Part shown: piece after piece, positions 35,716 to 50,422 of the stretch | Layout of the letters: each line of letters opens with the position of its first letter | How positions within the stretch are numbered: the first letter of the stretch is position 1 | Assembly: GCA_036937835.1 (NCBI GenBank) | Contig: CM072878.1 | Span: 17,712,501-17,776,500 of the forward strand | Direction of reading: 5' to 3' | DNA length: 64,000 nucleotides | From: Pampus argenteus | Lineage: Eukaryota; Chordata; Actinopteri; Scombriformes; Stromateidae | The notes under the pieces: model-generated | The model's input: only the letters and a program-made list of their open reading frames with translations | Databases searched by the model: none | What the model was told of the DNA's origin: nothing | Program-made: the position numbers and the translations under genes

Positions 35716-38700
35716 CACACCAAATGTAATTGTGTAAAGAGGTAAGACAAACCTACACATGCCCCAGGGAAGCCAGTCACCTACAGAGCTACACTGGAGG
35801 TCTGAGGAAACTCTTTGTCTGCAGGCTCCAACGATGAGCCAAGATTGTCCTTGACAGACATTATAAAAGCACTTTCACACAGGTGATCGATGGCTCATAG
35901 GAGGCGTGTTGTGTAGACATCAACTGAACAACAGTCTCTCTAACAACCGAGTCTGTTCATACTCTTCAACAACAAACACTCTGACCGATACGGAAGAAAT
36001 CCAACATTAAGATATAACCACAGACAGCGGTGATATATAACACCGACAGCAGTAAACACACGATGCACATATGTAAGCAGATTCCCAAAACGGCGCTGAC
36101 GCTATTCCAGAGAGAAAATAAAGTTATAATTCACAAGCTTTACAGTAGACACCACGGTGAGGATTACGCAAACTCTCAGAGGGAGGCAGATCACATGAGC
36201 CAAAAATGCAAATTGAACTGTGAGAAAAGATGCTTGTCTGCTGCAAAGAGTGGGAAAAAAAAGGGTTAAGCAACCGCACCGTGAATTCATTATTTAAATA
36301 TCAGAGGATTCCTGCCACACCGTTCGCTTTTCATGCTGAGATACTTGAGTATAAGCGAATAAATTATCATTATGACTGAAAAACATAAAAATCGTGGAAC
36401 TGTACCGTACTGATACGACACTGTCCTCCGCTTTAAGAGGACGAACGCCCTTCTTTCCTAACAGAAAAACCACAGACTGAGGAAATCTCATTTCCTGGCC
36501 CACTGACCTTCTAAACTCTGGCATTATGTGAATAATCTGTTATTATTATTATTATCACTGTTTTGTGCTACCGTGAATATTTCTTTCACACTACATTTGG
36601 CTGCAAGGTGAATTACCCCGTTTACAGAAAGCACAACTATTTACTTCCAAGCATCCAAGCATTTAATCTGTAGGTCCTCATTCTGCCTCTACATGTACCT
36701 GCCCCGCTTCCTTGATGAAACACTAGACCTCAGCAATCTGTTATTTCTGTGTCACTGGCTGGAAACTGTGACTGAGCAGAGCAGCCTGCAGGTTGACTGA
36801 TGGAGCAGCAGTCAGCATGAAGTGGGATCAATCAGGGAGTCATAATGTACCGCTGGTGACAGCCCCCCTGCTGGACTCCGCTATCCAGCCTGGAAAATAA
36901 CGAGCCTTCCTTACACTGACGTGGCTGCAGATGATTCAAGCAAGTCAAACGTTTTAGCGATTTTTTTACGCAGAGGTTGGACGAGCTTTGGGAAGGTGTA
37001 TCCGAACGTCTGACTGTTACTCGCGGAGAAGCTTTAATTCAGTAGTGATGACATGTGGCAACGGTGGCCTTTTGCAACCTCGACAGAGCAACAGACTATT
37101 TAAAGGAGTTGGCCCGGTACAGAGAGGCTGTGTTTCGTTCTATTCAGATCATTACTTTAAGATAACAAAGGTGGTTTTTCAAGTTTATAGTGAATCTCAC
37201 TTCTGCACAACAAGAATAAGACTTACAAATGCACAACATGCACAGCATATGGTGTCATTGAGTGCTTCATGAATGAATGCCTCTTACAGATCTCTGTTTC
37301 TGTACTCTATGTACTTGCTGTGTCCCTGGCAGTGTGACCTCATTGTGCTCAGCTAGCCTGCTAGCCTCTGTACCCTCCGCCCTAAAACCCTTCTAACCGG
37401 GGCACGACCGGCCAATGATCTGCTTTGTTTCCTCAGCTCACACTCTGCAACCATCTGGACAGCAGCGAGCTCGGAGCAAGTCAAGAGTATTTCAGGTGAG
37501 AAAAGCTGCAGCCTCTATGTGAAAAGAAACTGCAGTTTCTTAAATTATTGCTTTGTTCTTGTGCAGCACAACCTTCATACTGTTGATTTTATGATAAATT
37601 AGCAAAAGTTAAAGTGTCCAAACCTTCGGCTGGTACTGTGTAAACGTTGTTACGGTGCATATTTAGATAGAGACTTAGAGGTGAATGAACAACCAACCAC
37701 TGTGTTTGTTTGCGTGCACTTGTTTACCATAAAGGAACACATGTAAACATCATGCAAACAGGAGACACAAGCTATCAGCTGGGATTTGTTGTGTTGCTTC
37801 CCTTCCACCAGTGTACACATCACAATTAACACAAAGACAGCCTGATGCAGTATGAAGCCTCTAAATGTAATTATTGCATGTTTTGCATACGTGTAAACAC
37901 AAATGGCGTATACTTATAATATTAAAACTAATCATTTTATAGAGCATTTCATAAGTTGCATTGTTGTTAATTTTTCTGGTTGCTTCTTCCATTAAAAGGC
38001 CAATATAAAGCGTCCTTGAACGCACCACAAAGTCTCTGCTTACGATGAAGACGCTGTAATTGGGCAGCATCGGGATACTTTATTTATGGACGACATAAAA
38101 ACAAAACGATCATCGTGTTGATTTTAATCTTGTATTGGCACGAAATAAATACATTAAAAAAACAACAACAACAACGTTTTGCTTTGAAATGTATCTGGAA
38201 ATAGTAAAACGTTCACATGATCTCATCCTTCATTCCCTCAAAAGTAAACAATTAAAAAAAAAAAGAAAAGAAAACACCGGTTCAACTTTCTTCTCTCTTT
38301 ACGATATATAGAGATGAAAAACTGCACATCATGTTTGTGTGTAGTTGTTTGTGTACATCTACACACATACAGTAGTGTGAAAAACCCAAAAACCCTTTAA
38401 AAAAACCCGCCAATGTAGCTAAATTACAACAATTCTGCAAAGATGAGCCAAAAGTCCTCGACAGTGCAAGTTATCGATTGCAGCTGTTGCTTCTGAGTCG
38501 TGTCTGTGTAGGTTTCTCACGTTTTTCACACATGTAGATAATAAAAACCTTAATATCTTTGACTAATATTTAAATGAGTTTTGATGACCTGAAACACCAC
38601 TCATATGTTCATCTATGCATGCCGGTGTCGACTCCGGAGAACCAGTAGGTGACGTTATGTAATGTGAGGCCCACAGCGAGTGTTAAATGTGGACATGGCC

Positions 38701-38974
38701 TGAAGCTGGAGTCCGTGGCAGCAGGAATGCCGGCTTGTTGGAGCTGAGCCACTTTAGGAGTGAAACCCTGCAGCCAGAAAACCAGCGAGCAGAGACGACA
38801 GTTGTCACTGTCCAGTAGTCGGCTTCAATGACACATCAGTGCAGGATAATGTTCGTTTTTTAAAACCGTTTTAAGCCTTTTTGTTTTCACGTGCTTACTT
38901 AACTCGGTTTTACAGTGTAACGGATGTCCCTAACAGCGTCGTGTTACTTTGCTCATTGTAGCCTCAAGATCAGT

Positions 38975-39355
38975 TTAATTAAACAACACTGTGAGTCTAC
39001 AGCCATGTTAGCAATGCTGTGAGGTTGTGCTAAACGCTCACATCAGCATGCTAATATTAGTGTTAGTGTTATAGCAGTATAAATAGCAGTATAATGTGCA
39101 CCGCCTTAGTTAAGCGTGTTAGCATGCAAACATTTGGTAATTAGCACTAAATAAAAATGTACAGCTGAGGATGATGGGAATGTGAGTTTGCAGGCATGTA
39201 GTCATAAAGAAACTTTGACCTAAAAATGGTGCTAGATGGAAATACAGTAGACCAGTATTATTATAACCCACCCTATGGGGACCATAAATGTGTGTGCCAA
39301 ATTTCACAGCAACACTTTCAAATAGCTGTAAAGATATTTCAATAATAAAGTAGAA
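38975..39355. repeat. Degenerate teleost interspersed repeat (GTTAGCATGC type), copy 1
   Basis: Phrases GTTAGCATGCAAACATTTGG, TTAGCACTAAATA, ACAGCTGAGGATGATGGGAA, GTGCTAGATGGAAA and CCAAATTTCACAGCAA belong to a repeat common in percomorph fish. A second diverged copy of the same family lies at 40465-40660. Confidence 0.6.
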
Positions 39356-40464
39356 AGTAAATAAAACATAATAATAATAATAATTAAATATAATAAAGAG
39401 GAATGTGTTTCTGAGGCTAAAATCGTTGTTTGCTTTAAATTCAAGCCCCTCTCTTGTTACCTGCAGCCTTTTATTAAAAAGTTATTGGTTAACATCTGTT
39501 GTTATTCATTGTTAACATTGTTGAACAGGAAGTGGAGGGCAGCATGTATGCATCAGAGTACAACAGAATAGAAGAGACATTTATCTGCAAAATAACACAA
39601 ATATATACACACAGTAAATGTATAAATAGTTAACCTTGGGAGTTTTGTACAGTCAGTTAGGCTGAAGCTGCATCTTCTAATGCTTTATAATCCCTTTTAA
39701 CAAGACGTCATGTTTAACCTCAAAGGTTGTATGAAACCACAAATCAAAGGTAGCATCAAACAACCGCAAAGAGTAGTGGAATGAAGGAGAGACGATATGC
39801 AGGTTTCATTATAGACACGACCCACGACAGATCCTGGAGTCAATAAATGTGCACAAAACAAATTAGGCTGATGGGTCCAGTAGTATGTGAGATTAGCTGC
39901 GGACACACACACACACGGACACAAGCAACCAAAAACATGATCCCCTCCAGGCTTACGGCTGGAGATAATAACCAGCAGAAGCTCTTCTTTTTCTAGGATG
40001 ACAACATGCAGAGAGCAAAAAGACTTTAGTCCCATTGGTTAAAATGAAAAAATAAAAACTTTCAAAACTAATCACAAGAAGCTTAACCTGAATCCAGCAT
40101 GAATTGGAAACAAAGAACATGCAACAGATCCAAACAAATAAGCTCACTGGTCCATTTGTTATCTGAGGGCATTTGGGGTAATTGTCATAGCGTCCCACCC
40201 CCCTCCTCCCCCCTCCCCTCCTCTCCTCTCCTTAACACACGCAGTGGGACGACTAATCTGCCAGCACAGGCCGTGCTTTTAAACACCAACCGCTGCGTCA
40301 TTTCCACATGTGTGCAGCATGACTGCGTGTTTCTGTTTCCTCCGATGCATGTCAAGGAAAAGGTTGGAACCATCTATGAAATAATGCCTTCATTCACTCT
40401 CAATATATAAATAACATTCGACAGCCGTGCTCGTTGCCGTGAGGCTGGAGACCGAATCCAAAAA

Positions 40465-40660
40465 TGAGCAAAAATGCTAAATCATGTTCATTATCCTCAT
40501 TTAGTGTGCAAGCATTATAACATTTTTCCTATTAGCAATAACCACAAAGTATAGCTGAGGCTAATGGGGATATATCCCATATGAATGATTATCTGTACTA
40601 AATGCTTTGGCAATCCGTCTAATAGCTGTTGAGAAATTCAAGTCAAAACTGAAATTCTTG
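40465..40660. repeat. Degenerate teleost interspersed repeat, copy 2 of the same family
   Basis: TAGCTGAGGCTAATGGGGAT, GGCAATCCGTCTAATAGCTG and TTGAGAAATTCAAGTC correspond to parts of the copy at 38975-39355. More diverged and shorter. Confidence 0.5.
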
Positions 40661-41727
40661 GCAATAAAATGTATGCCACATCAACATTATGCATCTCCGA
40701 TAAGACTGAAATTATTTTCCTGAACTTTCCTGCTCTGACCGACCCACATTCAGCCTGTTGTGCATCTATCTGCCGCTTCATACATCGTTTACACAATCTT
40801 GTCCAACAACGTAAGCAAGAGGATTAATATAATCTGATAATAACATGTAGTCTATTAATTTCACAGTAAATGTTTTGTTTGTCCTTTATAATACCGATAG
40901 GATCCTGAAGTCTGCACTAGCACCGGACCTCCCCGTCTGTTCACCTGCTTCCTCCAGCACCGGCTTTGTTGTCTTCCCAAACAGAGTGTTAAATGCCATC
41001 TGACAAGTGAACAAACACCATAGGGGCCCCTACACGTCTATAGCAGGGGGCCGAGGGGGCAGCTAGCAGCCACTGAGGAGTTGTAATGAGGGCCCAGATC
41101 ATGGTGTTGTTTACATATCGCTGTGGTGGGTCATGTGAGGAGGCCCTCCCGTAAACGCCATCCGCTTACAAAAACGCTGAGGCTGGATTTTCAGATGCTG
41201 CTGTCTGAACGGAAGATACAGGAGGGGAGGTGAGGGGAGGGGAAGGGAGGTGAGGGGAGGGGTGGTGGGAGGATGGGGGGGAGGTCAGCGCTTCATGAGT
41301 GGGACAGGGGATTTCCAGAATAAATGTTTACAAACAGCATACATGCATATTAGATATACATTTTTTTTAAATTGGAAGTAGGTGATATCAAACAATATTT
41401 CTGAAAACCTGCAGTCAGAAATGTGTTCTGCTGCTCCGGAGGGATTTGAGCAGATGCACTGTGTTAAATTCCAACTATCTGCTATCACAGCTGCTCAAAA
41501 AGCCGCACCTTCTATCAGCTGGACGGCCGGCGGGTGTGTGAACTGTGACTCAGTAACTGTGATTCGCTCATGTTAATATTTTTCATCATAATATCAACAT
41601 TTATCCATCCATCCTCTCCTTTTGTGAACGCCGCCGACCGTATCCTGCTCTCACCTGTTTACCTGCTAGAAGGCGACAATTTATCCTGTGTGTCCAAATT
41701 CCACACTTTTTTTTTTCTTTTTTTTTT

Positions 41728-41915
41728 CACCTTTATTTATTCAGGGGGGAGTTTCACTGAGAGCAATGCTCTCTTTTTCAGGAATACCCTGATCACATTC
41801 ACTCATTCATTCCTGGAAGCTGTCCAGTGCAACCACAGTCCGATCTGCCACTGAGCAGCTCCACAGGAGCAGCTGAGGTGAAGGACCTTGCTCAAAGGCA
41901 CCTCAGTGGTGGAAA
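41728..41915. repeat. Degenerate teleost interspersed repeat (CCTTTATTTATTCAGG type)
   Basis: Begins CCTTTATTTATTCAGG, with CTCTCTTTTTCAGGAA, and ends with CCTTGCTCAAAGGCACCTCA, a familiar fish repeat signature. T-rich tract at 41708-41727. Confidence 0.55.
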
Positions 41916-44900
41916 ATGTTGTTTTTTTACTTCCCTCACCCAGATAATTTAACTTTTACGACTCAAAACACACGTTAGATGAGATGCAGTAGAAACTTCG
42001 AGCCTGTCTCATCTCTTCAGGTGTTCCCTGGTTGTTTCGTTCATTTCTTAGTGTCTTTTGTATTGGCCCATATAAATACAGTAACACGACTTTCTATGAC
42101 TTGGATCAAGGTTGTTGTACTATTTTGTTTCAGTCATTATTTCCACTTTAGATACTTTTGCAAAGTCATGAGAACATGGCCCTTTTTTTTTAATGTCTAC
42201 CTTTTAACAGCAGCTGGATTTGTCCTGTTAGAGCAGCTCTTCTCTTCCTGAAGGGATTTCAGTCGTAACTCAACACAAGCAGCCATGGCTACAGACCTCC
42301 CTTAAGCTTTAGCTCAGCAAGCATCTTCAGAGCAAAGCTTCCTCCTTCCCTGTGGGGGGAACTAATAAAAAACTGCTCAAATGTGCAACTGCAGAAGTAA
42401 ACTATGTTCTCTGTCAGTGCTTTCTGCAAGGACATTAAACTCTATATTGATCTTCCAGACGCCAAAAAAAAAAATAATAATAATAACAGCATATTTTCAC
42501 TGTGCTTATCAGGAGGTCAGCTGATTGTCTGCTACAACGTGGCTCTTCTCTAATGTCATTCACATAGTTTATCTTGCAGACTATTTCTATGCCTTCTGCT
42601 GCTGCTATTGATATCTATTATTAAGTGTCAGAGAGCCCAAGCAGAGCGGTGTGAGTAACTTACAGCCGGTGAGTTCACATCCATAACGATAACGGTCGCT
42701 TTCAGGCGAGGGAATCGATGTTTTTCATCAGCTGTAAAAAGGGTGCACAGCTAAATCTGTTTACTAGAGCCAATCGCTTGGCATTTACATGTGATTGCAT
42801 TAGTTAGCCTAACTTTAACAAAGTTAACCTGAGAAATTCATTTGTGTTTGAACTAACTCTCATCTGCATGTTCATCTTCTTCCTGTGAAGTCATGCAGAC
42901 TCAATCAGAAGAAGAACATCATGCTGGAAGACTCAGACGACGTGTGCACATGTATGTACGCTCGCGTGAATTGTATTTAACATCATGTTGCTTGTCTAAA
43001 TTTGTCTTTGCTCTTCTTTTCTTTTCATCCCTCTTTCATCCTCTCCTCTGTCCTCCATCGGCAGCCATGTAAACACCAACCCAGGCAGCTTTTGAGAGCT
43101 CTGCTCTTTGATCTTCCCAGCTTGTCAAGTGTCAGAGGTCAGATAGCTGCAGTTTCTCACACACAGTATCTAACCCAGTCACCAGAGCTGGAGACACCCC
43201 CTCCTCCCCCCTCCTCCCCCTCACAGTGCTGTTGCTCCACTTACCACGTCTATGTGTCCCCACCCTGCATGTCAAGCTCAGTGCTTTCAGTAAAGGTCAA
43301 CTCCACCTTTATCCGAAAGAGGCCTTCATGACAGGAAAGACTGATTTCAAGCATTAACAGGGCACAGAGGTACAACCAGTGCTTAAAAGCACAACAGCAG
43401 CAGTCACTTCCTCTTGTGCCAACAAGTTTCAGAGAGTTTGTGTCGTTTCAGACTCACAAAGCATGCATTAATTTCCCTTAATCTGTAATTAATGCTTCTA
43501 CACAACCTCAGGGTAGCCAGTGATACGACAGGATGGAGCACTTCTCCTGACTTGGAGCTGTTGTAGGAAAAGCAATGTGAAACCACTTTAACATGCATCC
43601 AGTGCCCAGCATCCTTCAGCACTTTAGATTGTTATTAAATGACAATGACACACTAAAGTAAACTACGGTGGCCTGGCTTACATCAACAGGTTAAGGAGGA
43701 ATCTGTCTCCACATCCACATGATTGAAAATGTCAACAGACAACATGATCGCCGGCACGAGCTCACGGCTCCCTGCGGCCGTTCCTGAAATGGCAGATTGC
43801 TTCTCGATTGTAGAAACATGCGTATGTTTAACAGACCTGCAGCTTTGAATCAGTCAGAAGTCATTCATGTAACGCATCATTGCTACTGCAGCTACTGTCT
43901 TCTACTGTCAGTCCGTCAGTTTTCACGGTCATACATGCATTGGACATGCCTGGTAAATATGGGACATCATTTGAGGATTTTGCACCGAACATAAAACCTC
44001 GAACCTCGTCACCCGTCCGCTTTGTGGACCTGATTTGAGCTCCTCTATGAGACTAAACATCATCATTTGTCTGTAGGTAGAAATCTAAGCTTGAACTGTT
44101 CTAGTCTCATGTTGCCACTATATCTGTTTATTATATTGTCAGCATGGTCAAGATGAACTCATACGCAATTCAAAGAACCGATGTATTTTAACAAAATCTT
44201 AAATGTCGTTATGCGGTCGGTGTCGGGTGTGGTGGAATTACTCATAGCGGATGGACGATTGGTCACAAACATGAAAATGAGACAGAGCTCTCGTCTCTAC
44301 CACATTAAACAAGGAAAACAAAGGCTTCGACCTTATGCTGCTGCATGCGTGGTAGCATCAGAGTGATTATGGTTGTGGCGCAGGGATAATCTGGATAAAC
44401 TATGGACACTGAAGTAGCACAGAGATCCACCACCACCCCCCCTCCCCTTTACCCTCATTCTCCTGCTTTCCCTGCAGGAGATGATTTCCTAAATCAACGT
44501 GTATTCATGCGAAATCTGCTGCTTGAGGTCAAGTAATGTATCATGAAAAAGCTCCTGCTGGCCTCTTCACACACACACAGTCTAATTCCATATAAGGTTT
44601 CATCACAAGCCTTTGGGTGTTTTTATTGCATCCTCCCTGAATGCATGTGTCACCAATAATCAGTGTAAAACTAATGGTGCAGATTCTGGCCCGCTTGCAA
44701 AACCAGTAACCAGGAAAATGTATACGGAGCCGATCATTGCATGTCTTTATGAGTAAAATAATGCATTTCGGTCTTGATTATTGTGCTTTACAATCACGCT
44801 TTATTGTAAATCTGTGAACGCAGCTAATGTAATATAATATCCAACAAGCAGAAGAAGAGAACAAAACACAAGTAATTCAATCATCTGCAGCCAGGAGATC

Positions 44901-47724
44901 GGAATAGAAATTACATTTAAAGAAAAACATATAATTAGGGAAATAACGGTGCATTGTATTGCAAATTAATCATTGTTCATTTCCCTCTTATTTTCAAATA
45001 TACCTATAAGTTTCTGTAGTAGTATTCAACTCTCTTGCTTGCTAATTACTTTTAAAGGGCAATGACAGTTCAAAGCGACCAGTCTTCTTCTGTAAGTAAC
45101 CCTAAACAGTGAATATTGAGGAGAACAATAGAAACCCTCCGGTGCTGGCAGATCTATTTTTAATACACAATTCTGTACACATGCCGCTTCATGCCTTGCT
45201 GTCTGCAAAACAAAGGCAGGGATAGCAGATCACCCGAGAATGGAAAATGCGTTTAATGAGGTTCGATGGTAATGCAACACACTGTGAACCGTGATGATGC
45301 TGATACAATGTCTTTACACAAGCATGCACACAATGTCTTGTCCACCCCCCCTTTCCTCTCAGCATATATTTAACAGCACATGTGATGGACTCACATGGCC
45401 AAATGCTTCAGGGGACAGTGAAGAGAGCAACAGATGGGGTCTAATAGTCAAAGATCTCGGGCAGATTGGAAACCCAGAAGCTTCTTTAAATGTAAAGGTG
45501 AGTCGTAAACATGGAGCATGAAATATGCGAGAGACATCTTTATGAATGGAATAGAAACATCATCATATAAACCCCCCTTTGACATGTGTGTGAACAGCAA
45601 TAAGCTTTATTGTAGAGGCCAAACAAACATGCGCACACACTCAAAGCAACCAGTGTGGAAAAACAAAAAAGGGGAAGTGAACCTTTATCTTTGTTTCATT
45701 AACATATAGCATCAACAACACCACATATCCTCTACAGTAAACAGAGGGTGTATTTTAATAATATTATGCCATTCATTTTACAGTATGGAAACAAACATAG
45801 TTGTTGTTTTGTTGTGGGAGTGCCACGGTTACCGGGGATGTCGTGCAGAGCTCATCTGAGAAGCTGCCGCGGACACAGATGAGATCACAGGATCGATACC
45901 TGTGAGAGCAGCTTCACAAATCCAAACAATCCTGACGTTGCATTACATTGTTGAGACTTAGAGATCACATATATGTGATATGATCTTTTAAAATGTCAGT
46001 ATGTGCAAACGTGATACGTGATAATCAATCATTGAGAAATCGTTTTTCCCTAATATGTCATCATCAATCTTTTTTTTTTAAACCAAATGCTCCTTATAAT
46101 AATCTTACACAGATGTTAGCTGTTTCCCAGACACAAAGGAGAATCCATGACCTAAATCTATCTGAACAAAACACACGCATACATGTCACACACACACACA
46201 CACACACACGTCCTCACAAAAGGTCACGAATAATGACAACACAAACAACTGAGCTGCTTGTGCCACCATAGATATATTTGGTGACACTATTTCATGCCAA
46301 TAATGAAATAACCGCACCAACAATGCTGCAAGTATCACGTCTTCTATTGTCTTTTTTTTATCATAGTAACACATTTTCATCCTCTACAGCTCGTCTTTAG
46401 ATTCTGACCGATACGTTTTCACCTATTTTACCAACAAATGTGCTCTTATTACACATGCAGTGTAATCAACAGCAGATATGTTGAGAGATCAGGAAGAAAC
46501 ATTGTCCCTACTGCATCAGAAAAGTTTGTGCATTCTGCTGATATACTGTATCTACATCAGATAAACATCATATCTCCAGGCCCTGGAGGATAAATGACGT
46601 TGTTGCATTTGATCTCAGTTCGTAAAAGGAGTCACTGGTGAATACAGTATGTCAACTAGAAATAAAAAAAGCCTTTCCATTGTATAACAAATAACCTGTT
46701 CTCGTAAGCAGCCTGCATGCCGTTGGTTCCACAGACATGCAGGTTATTTAGTTGTATTTGCCAGTTGTCCATAATGTGTCAAGGCTAAACACTGCAGCTC
46801 ATAATGGCGTGAGGGCCGCGCTGGTATCGACTACCGTGTTAATCGTTTCAGGAGATTGTCTTGCTGATGAAACTATAAATACAGAATATGGCATTATTGA
46901 ATTGTGCGGAAAGCATCATAAATTTTAGGCTCTATGAGGTACCGGGTCTCTTCCTTCAGCTTAAGCCGTACATGTTTCTTTACTGCTTTTTATGATGTTA
47001 TCTGGAGGCACTTTGCGTCTTTGTACTGTGAAAGGTGCCTTACCTTTTTTATCGGGGTCATCAGGACACACATGTGCCAGCATCCTGTCACACAGGCACA
47101 ACAGCAAAGACCGTTGAGGCAAAACACAAAAAGACCGTGAACATTATTTGTTGTTAATTGCAGTTTGAGTGGCTTTAAATTTTGTAATTTATTCACAATC
47201 TCAACATGTACAGAAGTTGCCTCTTTTTTTTTTCTTTTTTTTTTATTAATTAATCATCCTGGCTTTCTTTTACACCTGTGGTGGCGGATGCAATTACATC
47301 AGCCTCAAGTTACATTTCGTACCAAGGCTGGCAGCCTCATAAAATAAGACACAAGTGTCGGGGTGTGAGCAGCCAAGTGACGCTCATGCCAAGTAATGTT
47401 GGCACATAGACTCACACCCCTTACTCCATTTCAAGAACTTATATTGGTTCAGAGGGAGCATTCAGGGACAAGAGAAGAGATGATGGTCTCAGACATTTGT
47501 CGCACTGAGAAACATACACTATTCATTCATTTAATTGCTTTAGTTACTGTCAGCTTTACATAAAGACTAACGGATGGCGTGTAGAAGTAGGCCAGCACGT
47601 CGGGCTATATAAGGTCGTGACCCACAGCGTGAATAGTGTGGGTGTGAAAAAACTTAATAAACTGCAAACACTCTGCAGTAAAAAACTCGACAGGTATCAA
47701 TGCAACAGAAGACTCGTGTCATAG

Positions 47725-47892
47725 ACTCATCCCTCCTCTGTGGCTCTTCCTGACATTTCTTCCACCTTTTTCCCTGTTAAAAGGTTTTTCCTCACTTGAA
47801 TCGAGGGTCTAAGGACAGAGGGTGTCACTCCCTGTACAGATTCTAAAGACCTCTGAGACAAATGTATTTTGTGATTTTGGGCTATAAAAAGA
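47725..47892. repeat. Degenerate teleost interspersed repeat 3' part
   Basis: CCCTGTTAAAAGGTTTTTCC, GAGGGTCTAAGGACAGAGGG and TTTTGTGATTTTGGGCTATA are hallmarks of a common percomorph element tail. Confidence 0.6.
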
Positions 47893-50389
47893 AGATCAAC
47901 AGCAGAATTAAAATGTCGACGCCTGTGTAAATGTAAATGTGTAAATCTACCCCGCCTGTCAGAACGAATAGAAATCCTATATTTAAATATGCAGATGCCT
48001 TTTTTGTCAATCATACGTAAGAGCTGTGTCAATAATACAACATCTGATGACTGCTTGACTCAGGACCCAAAGCATTAATAACACAACCGGGGAGGTTTCA
48101 CAACTTTGCAACATTAAAGTGACACATAGAAACGTCAGAGATCAATAACCAGGTTTCTACAGCACGCCGTCCTTCCATCAAAACCTTCACTTCATTTTTT
48201 ACAAGTGAACTCAGACACGTGCAGCCAAACGTAGATTTGCATTTGACCGACGTTCATATTTCAGAGCTCCAGTTGTGGTGACGGAGCGACTCTTGGGGTA
48301 CGTCTAGGGGTTAAGGTTGCAGCTGAAGGAGCAACAGTGGTGCTAGTTTTGGAGAGAGGAGGAAAACAACTCCTCTTTTCTCACTGATTTCCTAAACAAC
48401 TAAAAAAAAAAAAAAAAGACAACCCGCTGGCTTTCACTAACCTTCGAGCTCCCGGCCCGGAGCTGTGTCTGTGTGTCCCTACTGAAGCATAACAACTTCG
48501 AATCAAGGATGAGAGATAATGTTGGAGACTTGTGACATATCAGTTTCTGATTAACACAAAATGCACCTTAGTTCAAGTTCAAGTTTGAGTCTGTAGTGTC
48601 ACAGCGGAAAAGTTGCAACAGTCTTTTTTTCTTTTTTGCTCCCGTCTGTTTAGGCTTGCAAACGTATTGTGTAAACATGGGAAAATGATTAATCCAGACC
48701 ACGTATATCCATCCTGAGCTGACCTCTCTGTTCTTACACAATTTAAAATCACAGCGACAAAAAAAAAAAAAAAAAAAAGGAAGCACCTTTAGTAACACTT
48801 ATGGGGACTGAAGCAGATACTTTTTGTCTCCTGATTTGTGACTTCCTTCGGACGGCTTAGCGGCTACACTCGCATACGAGCGATCTGCTTGCTCTTGTTG
48901 TGTCACTGAGATAATAACCCAAGGCCTTATCATGCCTCTCAGTGTCTGGAAGGGTTGACCGTCATCCTCCTCCCACTTATTCACTGAACTGACTGCAGAC
49001 GGGTAAAAAGAGATGATGAAGGAATTGAATGAAAGTACAGAACAAGAAAGGAAAGACGCTGCAGTAGTAACCAGGTGATGGTGCGCGCTGTAGACGCCAA
49101 CTATCTGCAGCGCTATTCGACCAGATGGATCGGACCAGGCTAAAAGCTCACGGTCACATGACCAGTGGATTAGCATTAGCCCAACTGAAAGGGGAAGGAG
49201 GTTACAGTGCATGTCACCACATACTTCCTGATCACTTCCCTTTGAATGTTTCCCTTTGTTGCTCATTCTGAAGCTCTCCTCATCCTCCCCGTTTACCTGT
49301 TTATTACATTAGTCAAGTGGCTTCGATCATTTGCAACTAAAATCCTTGGTCTCCTTCCAGGTATCTCAACTCAATCTCCTCCTCCTGTTCAACCATGCTA
49401 GACACAGTCATCAGTGCATGAATGACTGGGACACCTTTGACTCGTAGCTCAGTCAGATCAAACCGCTCCTGTAATCAGCTTACTTCCAGCTACTCATAAT
49501 GTCAATGCTGAGAAAATTCCTCCTGTGCCGTCTTCCCCAAACAATACTGAAATGTTCTCATCAGTTCTGGGCTACACTCGTCTCACAGCAGCAAGTTGAA
49601 AAAAGGCCGTGCTGTGAGCACAAATTTGCTCGTGTGATAAAACACAGGGCTCGCCTATCTCTCCTGCTGCTCCTGCTGCCGCTGCTCCTCCTGCATCTGG
49701 GTCTTTCTGTCAGGACACAGTGTGCTGCCAGCCAATTCATTCCTGGCCAGCATGCCATGTCCCCGCGCCAACCCAAAACACCCTGGTTTTCACAGAAACC
49801 TGGGAAAAGCCTCCGTTTCTGCACACAGCGCTTACAGGACGAGTGACAAGAAGGGAGCATGCAGGGTAACGTGCTGCGTGCCAACAGGGTTAAATGCTGA
49901 AAGGTTTTGACCACTATTTCCTGTAGATTACTGATTGACTGAAATGTTTTATTGATTGTGAGAGCAGGTCGTGCACTAATGACCAACAAAAAGTCTGAAG
50001 GCTGAAAAGATCAACGTATACGAGCTGAAAGTGTCTTTCTATTGCTTCCTTTGTTTAAGAAACAGTCCAAAACCCAACGCAGGTATTCAGTTTCCACAAA
50101 TACTCAGAAATGAAAGGTGTCCGTACTTCTGTGTTGAGGTGAAGCAGCAGCCTCAAAGCAGATGCGTGTTATCGTATTGGACAGCGGTCATCATTATCAC
50201 AACATGTAATTCTCAATTACTAGAAGCAACAGGGGGAAAGTCAATTCCAGCGAGAAAACACGCGTCTTATCAGAGTAACGCTGCATTCACAGAGCAACAA
50301 AATGACAAAAGGATGCGTATCTGGAATTTGCAAATCGCTGCATGTAAGCTCATCTCTACACCCACATATACACAAGGACACAAACACAT

Positions 50390-50422
<33 letters not shown>

